Source of the DNA: Hymenopellis radicata
Taxonomy: Eukaryota; Basidiomycota; Agaricomycetes; Agaricales; Physalacriaceae
DNA length: 10,419 bases
Assembly (NCBI GenBank): GCA_015501595.1
Contig: JADNRX010001372.1
Coordinates: 1 to 10,419, forward strand
Direction of reading: 5' to 3'
Each line of letters opens with the position of its first letter. Positions within the stretch are counted from its first letter, which is position 1. Position numbers and translations under genes: made by a program. The notes under the pieces are model-generated. The model did no database searches, had not been told where the DNA came from, and was given only the letters and a program-made list of their open reading frames with translations. Below, piece by piece: positions 1 through 8,287 of this stretch.

Positions 1-393
1 CAACGACCCAAACCAGCATCGGTTCCCGTCCTGGCGTTCGCGATGGTTTACGACATAGTCACGTTACTGTATGGTGACGGTGAGTCACGCTCGGGAACCG
101 GCGATGATGTGTACAACTCACCTATGTACGTCCACGACGTCCAATAGATGTGTGGAAAAAGGACCTTTGCATTGTGGACCCTAGTTGACCGGACGAGGCA
201 ACCTTGAAGAAACTCGCAACATCGACGCCATCGACGCAAACCCCTCGAGATATCCAGCGGCAAGCAATACCCTCAAGAAGTCTTCCCCTTGAAGCCCTTT
301 GCGCAACTTGAAGAGCTTCACAAGAGATTATGACATACATCAAGAATTCCAGATGAACGAATCCTCTGAGTTCAATGTCTCTCCTGCTCAGAT

Positions 394-533
394 CCTGGTG
401 GCGCATATAATTCCTCAAGATTTTCCTGAAGTCTCTTTGTGAGCCTCAAGACGTCAAGACAGTGGATATGCTACGCACGGGATGCCCTGACCAACTGGAT
501 GCTCTGCACTCTACGTCTACCCTGGTGGCGCAT
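394..533 (+). repeat. Pair of 13-nt direct repeats
   Basis: The 13-mer CCTGGTGGCGCAT occurs at 394-406 and again at 521-533, 127 nt apart. In different frames both copies can encode Leu-Val-Ala-His. The flanks also share an excess of CAAGA/CTTGA words, so the area may be a decayed duplicated coding segment. With only 13 matching bases, chance cannot be excluded. Confidence 0.3.
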
Positions 534-1704
534 TTTCGCCTTCTTGAGTGAACAGAAATTCTTGCGCAACAAACTCGAGCAATGAGGCGTCAAGAATGTT
601 TCCTAAACATGCGGTTTCGTGGTCGTGACATCGGGTAAGGCATGCAGAATTTTTTGGGAGAGATAGGGACGGAAGTTTGGGACGCCTTACGTCGGCGTCG
701 AGAGCCCTGAGCCCGTCCTATCCCTCCAAACGATGGTCCCCGTGGGTCAAGGAATCGTGAAGAGCAATACGCCCAAGCTGGGCGTCGACTGGTAACAATG
801 CCAAGGACCCCGAATCGATTCTCCGCATAAACGCTAACAATGGTTTGCATAAAGCACTGTTACCATTTCAGACATGGATAGTGCTTCGCAGCATCGTGGA
901 CAACAACGATATCGCTTGTCGAGTGTGGTGGTCGTGGTCAGACAAGAGGGAGATCGGCTTGTGCCGTTTCCCAAAGCGTCCCCTCAAATTTACTTCCGCT
1001 CGTTTATCCAATTGAGCTGCGACATATGTACTGGCTCCTCCGTCCCTTCACTTCCATTATCTCTCTCTGCCAGTCTCTTCTCGTGCTAGAGAATTTTCCA
1101 TCATTTAAATTCTAAATCTGCCCGCAAGAATCGTTCTCTTATGCAGAGAGGACCTTCAAAAATCTGCGACAGTCATTGTTTGGCTCAGGCCCCTTGGACG
1201 AACTGCTAGGATGTGGTTTTGACCTAGTCGAACGGTTAGATTTCTCGCTTTTGACGATATTTATGTTGGCACCGCTCAAAGTTATACAGAATGACGCCGT
1301 CAATCAAGACTAGTCAAATCGGGGCCGCCTCTTCCTTTCAGGTCCTGGTCCTCGACTCCTCGCACGGTCATCGTCGTCGCCTAACTTTCGACTGGCACCA
1401 TCTATTTCACCAGTGGCGTCTTACCTTTCCTTCGCTATTCTACGGACGTCCAACCACACCGGTGCCTTCGACATTGGACAGACCAAGACTTTTTGTTATC
1501 GATATATAATCCCTCGTCTCAGCAAACTTCATGACCTTCCGCATAGCACCAAACACTGCAACTGAATAGCACAATTTGTCTCAAAAATATTCGACGGTTA
1601 CAACAAAGCCAGGATAGCAACGGATTAACGATAGAATATGGTATAGGCGAGCACAACAAAATCTCTCCGTCATCACTCAATCGACGTCCGAATCGGTCCC
1701 AGAC

Positions 1705-1746
1705 ATGGACGATGAATACATGGACATGGACGACGAATACAAGGAC
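1705..1746 (+). repeat. Imperfect tandem repeat encoding MDDEY units
   Basis: Two imperfect copies of an 18-21 nt unit lie head to tail and read MDDEYMDMDDEYKD in the frame opening at ATG 1705. The open frame runs 99 codons to a stop at 2002-2004. The rest of it shows no domain I recognise, and no convincing splice partners were found. It may be the start of a small acidic protein or only a short repeat in non-coding DNA. Confidence 0.3.
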
Positions 1747-2352
1747 TGCGAGTCAATGGACGATTGTTGGCTTGATTGCGGCTTCCCTGAACAAAGGCGG
1801 GGACATTCGACCTGCTTGAACGATGGCGATAGTTTTGAGCTCGTGTTTCCGATCTGGTCAACCAACGATTGGCGATATGCGAGTATAGCATTTCTTACGA
1901 CGAGCTATTGGACGATAAGCACTCGCCTAGAGGGAATAATTGATTACTTACTACAGGATGATCCTCGTGCGGGACGTCATCTGCCGCCATCGAGTCAAGC
2001 GTAACCGTGACAGCAGACAGCGTGTGCCAACTCCAGTACAAATCAAACCAACGTCTTCTATCAGAGCAGCCTTTTCTTTGGGCAACGGCGGGATACACAG
2101 TCTCAGGCTAGAGGTCGGCGTCAACGACGGAAGGTTGAAATCGTGTTGTGGAAAGCCCACCTTTCTTGGTCGATCAGTCGGTGGCCTATCGAGAGCGTCG
2201 GGAAAGCGAACAGTATAGGTAGCTAACATTCTAGTTATGTGCTGGGGAATAGCTGAACACAACGACAGACGGTGGTGGTTAAAGAGCAAGAGCAAATAGG
2301 CATGCGATCGGATTTTCGATGAGTACAACGCAGCGCGCTAAAATAGCAGCGG

Positions 2353-2374
2353 CGTCCACACCAACGTCCACACC
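2353..2374 (+). promoter_or_regulatory. Tandem CGTCCACACC motif upstream of phosphatase
   Basis: CGTCCACACC is present twice with two bases between (2353-2362 and 2365-2374). A related GTCCACACGAAC lies about 200 nt downstream, near 2560. The cluster is 390-410 nt upstream of the phosphatase start codon. It could be a transcription-factor site array; no factor is assigned. Confidence 0.25.
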
Positions 2375-2650
2375 TTCCATGAATCCAGCGCCACACTATC
2401 CGTAGTTCACGGTTTAGCGTTGACCCACTTCATTCTTCCATTTCGAACATGAGAGATTCTTCTGCAGGTTAGACGAGCCATCGGATTCGTTATTCGGAGG
2501 CAGCGCGATATTAACTAAACGTCGCTACCCGGAACCCTTCAATGTAACAACGCCTCAGTCCACACGAACAGATCTGAGCGAAGGCAAACCCTGTATTTGG
2601 CGCAGACAGACGCGCGGCAGGTAGACTTTCCAGGCACGCATCACAACAAG

Positions 2651-2684
2651 TGATCGTGATCGTTATGAAAGCGTGATCTGATCA
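2651..2684. promoter_or_regulatory. Imperfect inverted repeat of TGATC motifs
   Basis: Four GATC cores sit in 34 nt. The left arm TGATCGTGATCG and the right arm CGTGATCTGATCA are near reverse complements around a central TTATGAAAG. The element ends about 78 nt before the phosphatase ATG, a plausible place for a dimeric regulator site. This is inferred from symmetry alone. Confidence 0.3.
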
Positions 2685-2761
2685 AACGGCGATTCCGCTT
2701 CCAACTCAATTCACTGCCACTCCTTCAGCTGCACCCACCACCAAGCGTTCACCTCTCTCCT

Positions 2762-3961
2762 ATGCCTCTCAGCACTATCACTGAAGGTGGTTCTGACACT
2801 TTTGACAGTGTCAGCGAAATCATTCCCGACTTTCTATACATCGGGAAGTAAGTTCGTTCTTGGAAAGTCAGACACTCATAGAAGGTTAACGAGACTTGCA
2901 TAGTAAACTTGAGGCCCAGTCGCAAGCCATCCGTAGTCGCTATGGAATAACCCATGTCCTCTCTGTTTACCCTAACGTGGATGCTTCTCAATTAAACCTT
3001 CCTCCCTCTCGTCACCTTATTCTGCCGGTTGAAGATAACGACAGTAGCGACCTCCTCCGAGAATTCTCCACCACCTATGACTTTATTGAGAGCGCATTAC
3101 TCGATAACGGGAAAATTCTCGTCCACTGTGCTCAAGGGATCTCTCGCAGTTCAACCGTCGTTGCTGCGTACCGTACGTCCAACTTGATTTAAGACATGCG
3201 TTGTAAAGCAATAATAGCTTCTAGTAATACGAAAACGGGAGATGACAGCTGACGGGGCGCTCGATTTCATTCGCAAAGGTACGCCACAATCATATCACGC
3301 TTTGATACTGACACCATTTTTAATAGCGCGGCCATGGATTCAGCCTAGCTTGAATTTCTTGACGCAGCTCAACATATACGAGTATTCGCACGACCCATCT
3401 CCTAACAACAGAGGTTATCGTGACTGGACAGGGAAGAGAACGAGCAAGAAAAAGTTTTCTAAGCCGGCTTTCTATCGACACGAGACAATTGTTGCTTTTT
3501 CAGACAAGCTCTTCATGAGAGTGTGAGTCACATGGCCTGGTTCTCGATTCTAATGTAACGTCTTCGAGAAAGACCTCTTCGTGATCCTCAGGATTCAGAG
3601 AAGCTGTTCGAAGAAATCAAAGTCACCCACCTCGTTGGTCCTGTTAAGACAGAATACACCAAAAACATTGATTTCTGCCTTGTGGATGCGTCTTCCAAAT
3701 CCATCTTCGATGCAGCTTCCTTCATTCATGACGCCATTCGAGGAGGCGGAGTTGTCTTATTATATGCGCCGGAACAGGCATTGTCATGGACTATCCTCTT
3801 TACGTATTGTGAGTGCGCCACTAGCCTCTTTCGTCGTAGATTGGTAGACTCAGGCGTCATTTTCAATAGTACTAGCCAATCTCAAGCTTCATCCTGTGGA
3901 AGCTCATAGTGTACTTGATTCTGCCAAGGATGTCAAGCTTCACATGCACAAACACAAATAA
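2762..3961 (+). CDS. Dual-specificity phosphatase with degenerate second domain
   Basis: Six exons fit: 2762-2847, 2904-3172, 3225-3278, 3327-3522, 3573-3808 and 3870-3961 (933 nt, 310 aa). Introns are 48-61 nt with good donors (GTAAGT, GTACGT, GTGAGT). The first domain, about residues 18-170, has the phosphatase signature HCAQGISRS at 103-111, with nucleophile Cys104 and phosphate-binding Arg110. Asp73 or Asp75 in PVEDND is the likely general acid. Family knowledge: such enzymes hydrolyse phosphotyrosine and phosphoserine/threonine through a cysteinyl-phosphate. About residues 212-301 look like a second copy of the fold, but the loop after GGVV reads LLYAPEQALSW, so the catalytic Cys and Arg are absent. 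There is no signal peptide or membrane segment, so it is probably cytosolic or nuclear. I see no YVH1-type cysteine-rich tail. The substrate is unknown. The exon 4/5 junction rests on frame continuity; without that intron the protein stops at 3526. Confidence 0.85.
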
Positions 3962-4207
3962 AATTGATGAGTGCGAGGGAGTAATCTGCAGCGGATCCGC
4001 TCTCGACAGAAGGATTTTCAATCACATGCATGGATGATCTACGTTGCGCCTTTTAGGTAAAGCGAATAGAATTCTGCATTGCGCCACAACCTTCTTGGGA
4101 GCCGTTGCCTAACAAGGCCAAGCTGTCAAGTCGCCTTAATAAGTCACGCGAACCCGATTTCTGCTTCTCTGCTCCGACCATCATCCTCGCCATTCTTTTC
4201 ATCGTTC
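3962..4207. other. Phosphatase-DMC1 intergenic region
   Basis: These 246 nt separate two genes of the same orientation and must contain the phosphatase 3' end and the DMC1 promoter. No TATA box is evident. An ACGCG core (4146-4150) lies about 60 nt before the DMC1 start and resembles the MluI cell-cycle-box core known from yeasts, but so short a match is weak evidence. Confidence 0.35.
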
Positions 4208-6189
4208 ATGGCTCCACGCCGCGCACCTTCACTGGCCCAAGGATCGCCGTCTGTCTCTCGTACTGGTAGTCCTACTCAAGAGGAAGACGAGGTGCGGGTC
4301 GAGATTTTACTGGCGTACTGTTCTCATCTTTTCAATCCCTTAGGGCGTGTACTTCGACAGTGTCGATGAGCTCCAGCAGCAGGTATCCTTCTATGTCGCC
4401 GGCATCTGTCCGTAGTTGACGTCAGTCAAAGGGGATCAACGTGCAGGATATTCTGAAGCTGAAGGTCTCTCCACGCATCGCGCATCAGCCTTTAGCTCAC
4501 GCCGTCCCGTCAGACTGCCTCCATTAACACCGTGTCCGGTGTGAACATGACGACAAGAAGGCAGCTCTTGAAGATCAAGGTGCGGACTATTTGTCGGTAT
4601 TTCCTACCACATCTGATACGTTGTAGGGGATGTCGGAAGCAAAAGTCGAAAAGATTAAGGCGCGTTCTGTGCATTGCTCTGACCGGTGAAGCAAGCTAAC
4701 TTTCTTAATAGGAAGCGGCTCACAAGATACTGGTGGCGCGCCGTCAGCATACTGTTTGTTACCTGAACCGTCCTCATCGTATACCAGGGCTCCTCGTTTG
4801 CTACAGGTATCGAGGTCCAAGACAAGCGCAAGAGAGTTCTGGTTATTAGCACTGGAAGCAAATCTGTTGACGCCATCCTAGGAGGTGCGAAATTCCTTCC
4901 AGGGTTATCGTTGCCCGACTGATCATGCATCCAGGAGGGATCATGTCACAGTCTGTGTCCGAAGGTCTCGTCTTCACAATCTGGAGAATAATAGCTAATT
5001 CCATGCGATACAGTGTACGGCGAATTTCGAACTGGGAAGACCCAATTGGCGCATACAATGAGCGTCGTGGCTCAATTGCCTCCGGACCTGGGTGGCGCAT
5101 CAGGAAAGGTCGGTCATCCAGCTCAATTACTTCCATTCTACTCTCTAATCGCGGCTCCTAGGTAGCATATATCGACACTGAAGGTTCTTTGGTCTACGGT
5201 ATCTCGGGCCGATCCTGGAAGCTGATATCCCATTGCTATTTAGGAACGTTCAGACCTGACCGTATTAGATCAATTGCCGAACGATTTGGAGTGGATGGTA
5301 GCATGGCGCTTGAAAATATACTATATGGTGTCATCTCTGCCTTAAGATCTTCCTCGGCGCTAACTGTTTGACTCTAGCTCGTGCTTTTAACAGTGAACAC
5401 CAAGTAGGCGAGCCATTCTTTCTAGCAGCCACCATCGTAATCCACTGTTTCTTAGATGGAACTTATCAACGAATGCTCTCTACGTTTTGCAGAGGACAAA
5501 GACTTTCGATTACTGGTACGCCCGCTGTACTCCCTATACTACATAGCTCACCTCGATCCCGGAGTAGATCGTTGACAGCATCATGGCCTTGTTTAGAGTC
5601 GACTATAGTGGTCGAGGCGAATTAAGTGAAAGGCAACAAAAGGTGCAAGGTCACCTGCATACGCGGATGATGGGTATTAACACCTAGTTTCTTGCAGCTG
5701 GCTCAGGTCGACTCACTGACTTCGTGCTGGTCATTGCTATCTATTGACACTCATTTAGATGCTTTCAAGGTTAACGAAACTCTCGGAGGAATATAACGTT
5801 TGCGCCTTTCCTTCCCTTCCTCGTTCCACTCACTTCCTTGCCCCAAGATCGTGATTCTTCTAACTAATCAAGTCCAATGTAACTTTTGCATCTTCTTCGT
5901 CTAAGACCCACGCTAACGAACGAAACCAGCTGATCCTGGTGCTACCATGACTTTCGTTGCTGGCGGAGCCCTTAAACCCATCGGAGGACATATACTTTCG
6001 CATGCGTCTGCAACACGAATGTTCCTTCGTAAAGGTTAGCTGCACCTGAGTGTACGTTATGCAGAGGCGCAGCTGACTCGGGTTTTAGGCCGCGCTGAAG
6101 AACGTGTTGCCAAACTGGTTGACAGTCCTGATCGTCCTGAAAGCGAGGCTTCCTACAAGCTCGATGAAGGTGGCTGGTCTGACGTCTAG
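4208..6189 (+). CDS. DMC1: DMC1, meiotic RecA/Rad51-family recombinase
   Basis: Nineteen exons rebuild a continuous 349-aa protein: 4208-4291, 4344-4382, 4432-4464, 4514-4579, 4627-4659, 4712-4732, 4788-4884, 4935-4964, 5014-5108, 5162-5183, 5244-5327, 5378-5403, 5456-5515, 5568-5642, 5698-5706, 5759-5797, 5848-5878, 5930-6034 and 6089-6189. Residues 53-92 form the helix-hairpin-helix DNA-binding region ([20 protein letters not shown]). [16 protein letters not shown] follows, then Walker A GEFRTGKT (137-144), Walker B LLIVD (229-233), and the loop-2 region with NQVQSDPGA and [12 protein letters not shown]. Details such as [28 protein letters not shown] and [15 protein letters not shown] favour DMC1 over RAD51. 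Family role: it forms ATP-dependent filaments on single-stranded DNA in meiotic nuclei and drives strand exchange between homologues. Oddities: intron 5 (4660-4711) starts with GC, exon 15 has 9 nt, and no donor matches GTRNGT. The length fits the family (about 340 aa). Confidence 0.97.
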
Positions 6190-6558
6190 ATTTGCTATTT
6201 GCTCGCTCGTGAAATTTGCTCTCAAGATTGCTCTGATTCTCTTTGTTCTTGCTCTGGATCTATCCCTTTTCGATACCTGTTATTGTCGTCTGCCAACTTG
6301 AAATCTACCCATTTGCGTTACAAAGAGTGAAATCGTTGGCCTTGAGCACATGACACCCACAAACGCCCACTTCCGTAAGCAAGTTCATATGATGACCCTG
6401 AACGCTTTGACAAAGAGTCCAGTGACGATAGGGAATCGGGCTGCACAAAGCCACTCCAACCACCCACCCGCACTGACCGGGTCCGCTAACTGTCATCGTG
6501 CCGCAGTCTTACCAGAGCTAAAAGGATCTCGTGTCTTCGTTCAGTCTCAGGGTGTTCT

Positions 6559-6572
6559 GTAGCAGCTGCTAC
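6559..6572. repeat. Perfect 14-nt palindrome
   Basis: GTAGCAGCTGCTAC is its own reverse complement and is followed at once by another AGCAGCT (6574-6580). It lies 370 nt after the DMC1 stop and 290 nt before the next start. It could be a dimeric protein site around a CAGCTG E-box, or part of a weak hairpin. Confidence 0.3.
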
Positions 6573-6811
6573 TAGCAGCTTTGACATCCCCTATTATCTA
6601 TATCTCACTGTTCACTCATTGTTCATCAGATTTTCTGCGCGGTGTAGTTTCGTTCATCCTCCCGAGGCAGTCTGCTGTTCTTGGACTTTGACTATTTCCG
6701 AAAACATTCCAGATCATATCCAGATTTCGCCGTCAAAGATGATTCAGAGTTTTGGACGACAAAAGGACGAACAAAGGGCTTGGTCAAAGCCGACGAAACG
6801 CTTGCAACGTG

Positions 6812-6817
6812 TATAAA
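6812..6817 (+). promoter_or_regulatory. Candidate TATA box
   Basis: TATAAA lies 42-47 nt before the ATG at 6859. The spacing would leave a very short leader, which is common in fungi. Evidence is sequence and position only. Confidence 0.35.
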
Positions 6818-6858
6818 GCATTCGAATGTGCCTCTGCTCATCGTCAGCCTCTCTTTCA

Positions 6859-7896
6859 ATGTCTCCGCGCAAAACAGCCAAACCGCCCGCTCCGTCGCGA
6901 CACCCTATGCAGATGCGCTCGCGCGGCAACCGGGCGACTCAGCCGCCTCCGTCAACAGCTCCAGTAAACCCGTCAGTGCCCTCTGACGGTCCTCCGACTC
7001 CACCTCAGCCACCAAGTTCCCCCGACATTCCTTCTTTACATCCACCTCCCAATGCGTCAGCTGCACCTGTTATGCATCAACCATACGGGCTTTATGACCG
7101 CCTTCCTGGCCCTCCGGAAAGCGATTTCGCTGCTCCGCGACGTCTGGAAGTGTTCGCACAGTCCCTTTTGAACGACGAAAGGCGCATAGCCGAACTGGAT
7201 AACATATTCGGTCAGCGGAAGCAGCTGGACGATGCAGGTCGAGCCGAGGCTCGCGGAGAGCTTCCAAAGCCTGAAGAGATGACACAACGGGGTGCTTCGA
7301 ATGCGCGCGATGTGCAGCAAAGCCAAAAGGACATCAAAGGGAAAGGGCGTCAAAGGGAGCCAAGTCAGGAATCAGAACAACTCACTGATTTTTCTCCCCA
7401 ACGTTCCCCATCTTACGATAGGGACGCTGACGACGCAATGGACACTGGCGAGGACTCTGCTCCTCTTAATATCCAAACGCCGACACGACAGCACGTTCTT
7501 CCCCAGGTTCCTGCTGCCCCACTCCATCCCTCCCACAGACCCCGCGCTTCATCCCTTCCCCAACTCGGCGTTGCGGGTTCGTCTTGGCACACCAACATGC
7601 TATCCATTTATGAAGAAGATGAAAACATGTCCGACGCAATCTCGTCATTCCAAGTTCCCCATACCCAGCGGGAGGAAAACCTTTCATTCGCGCACCTCAG
7701 TCAGCCCGACCTTCGCCGCTCATCGATCGATTCTGAACTTGAAGTGGCGAATATGCTGTATCCCCCTCCTATGGAGATAGACAGCGTCGCTCAGCGCCAA
7801 AGGGCCCTTCAAGTTTCTCAACCCAGCAGCAAGCGCAACCCATCCCACCGAATTACCCTCAGAATGCTGCCCTTCGCAGGGGTCCCACTCTTCTAA
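6859..7896 (+). CDS. Pro/Ser-rich disordered protein of unknown function
   Basis: I do not recognise this protein. The open frame gives 345 aa from ATG 6859; an in-frame ATG 33 nt upstream (6826) adds a less likely Cys/Ser-rich start. The first 80 residues are rich in Pro and Ser with basic patches (MSPRKTAKPPAPSR). Next comes a charged stretch with helix potential, including LEVFAQSLLNDERRIAELD and an Ala/Glu/Arg-rich continuation. Then follow KGKGRQREP, Ser/Pro-rich linkers, an acidic MLSIYEEDENMSDAI segment and a Ser/Leu-rich tail. There is no signal peptide, membrane helix or catalytic motif, so a regulatory or scaffold role is possible but unproven. The 3' end is uncertain: a 50-nt GT-AG intron (7813-7862) would replace the tail by NAALRRGPTLLNL and move the stop to 7902-7904 (331 aa). 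The long open frame and charged core argue for a real gene. Confidence 0.6.
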   Translation: MSPRKTAKPPAPSRHPMQMRSRGNRATQPPPSTAPVNPSVPSDGPPTPPQPPSSPDIPSLHPPPNASAAPVMHQPYGLYDRLPGPPESDFAAPRRLEVFAQSLLNDERRIAELDNIFGQRKQLDDAGRAEARGELPKPEEMTQRGASNARDVQQSQKDIKGKGRQREPSQESEQLTDFSPQRSPSYDRDADDAMDTGEDSAPLNIQTPTRQHVLPQVPAAPLHPSHRPRASSLPQLGVAGSSWHTNMLSIYEEDENMSDAISSFQVPHTQREENLSFAHLSQPDLRRSSIDSELEVANMLYPPPMEIDSVAQRQRALQVSQPSSKRNPSHRITLRMLPFAGVPLF

Positions 7897-7904
7897 ACCT
7901 GTAA

Positions 7905-8241
7905 TACTTTATTCCGAGTCGTTTCGTGCACGTATGCCATATGTACCTACCTATATGTTCCCTATCTATGCTACTCCATCTCTTGTGTTTTACTTACCTT
8001 GATTTCGTCGTAGTTCATAGTATATCTGTGAAATTGATTCCCTTATGCAATGGATTGTTACCAGGATAAGCTGCGAACTCGAGTCCGCATGGAAGCTCCC
8101 AAGAGGATTCGGCGCCGCCTTCGCCTCACTAATTGACGCGCCACGTGTGTCGTGCGGTGGATCACTGCACCTCATGCACCTCTTTACGATAAGCACGTTC
8201 GTGCGTATGGAACTAGCTGGCGCCGACACGTCGGAGTCCGC
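7905..8241. other. Intergenic region before the RNase gene
   Basis: No gene is supported. A 67-codon open frame at 8045-8248 has no domain features and runs into the TATA box of the next gene. The stretch should hold the 3' end of the preceding gene and the upstream promoter of the RNase gene. Confidence 0.4.
8142..8147. promoter_or_regulatory. CACGTG E-box upstream of RNase T2
   Basis: A perfect CACGTG lies about 140 nt before the RNase start codon and about 95 nt before its TATA box. In ascomycetes, Pho4/NUC-1-type bHLH regulators bind this core at phosphate-starvation genes, and secreted nucleases are among phosphate-controlled enzymes. That this gene is phosphate-regulated is inference; the hexamer can occur by chance. 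Confidence 0.35.
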
Positions 8242-8250
8242 TATATAAAT
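8242..8250 (+). promoter_or_regulatory. TATA box of the RNase T2 gene
   Basis: TATATAAAT ends 37 nt before the ATG at 8288 and is the best TATA element in the window. Its survival fits a strongly inducible promoter for a secreted enzyme. Confidence 0.55.
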
Positions 8251-8287
8251 CGAAAGGATATGCGGATCCTCCACGCGCTCCAGCAAG

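Larger units (their letters stand above)
1..2340. other. Long stretch without a supportable gene
   Basis: I see no gene I can name here. Open frames are short and lack family motifs on both strands. The most protein-like pieces on the plus strand are a 46-codon frame from 411 to its stop at 549-551, a roughly 65-codon frame around 1116-1310 containing the string GPLDELLGCGFDLVERL, and an acidic open frame at 1705-2004. A few splice-like signals exist, for example a pyrimidine-rich acceptor ending at 871 and a 55-nt GT-AG candidate at 1236-1290, but joining pieces across them gives nothing recognisable. No RNA gene, transposon terminus or long repeat was seen. It could be intergenic DNA, a decayed gene, or a rapidly evolving lineage-specific gene. 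Confidence 0.5.
6190..6858. other. DMC1-downstream intergenic region
   Basis: No gene is supported in these 669 nt. A stop-free plus-strand frame of about 115 codons runs from about 6645 to 6986. It contains DFDYFRKHSRSYPDF and a basic stretch but has no ATG in its early part, and it overlaps the next gene in another frame. It might be a 5' exon or chance. The rest should hold the DMC1 3' end and the promoter of the next gene. Confidence 0.4.

Noticed and set aside
1116..1310. A frame with GPLDELLGCGFDLVERL, resembling the LDxLLGGG motif of RecA/Rad51 paralogues
   Set aside because: No Walker A or Walker B follows in any frame or after the plausible 55-nt intron, so the similarity rests on a few residues and is probably chance.
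1951..2328. 125-codon minus-strand open frame
   Set aside because: No domain, signal or conserved pattern, and other frames over the same stretch look equally open.
3524..3526. TGA as the natural end of the phosphatase
   Set aside because: A consensus donor GTGAGT at 3523 and a 50-nt intron lead to a long in-frame continuation that resembles a second phosphatase-type domain, so the gene most likely continues to 3961.
394..5100. TGGTGGCGC words shared by 394, 521, 4732 and 5091
   Set aside because: The copies near 4732 and 5091 lie in or at DMC1 exons with conserved coding reasons, so they are not members of a dispersed repeat.
4587..5136. Minus-strand open frames across DMC1
   Set aside because: They are shadows of the spliced plus-strand DMC1 exons and cross its introns.
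6645..6986. Plus-strand open frame containing DFDYFRKHSRSYPDF upstream of the unknown gene
   Set aside because: It has no early ATG and no convincing splice sites, and it overlaps the Pro-rich gene, where alternative frames are often open. A 5' exon cannot be excluded.
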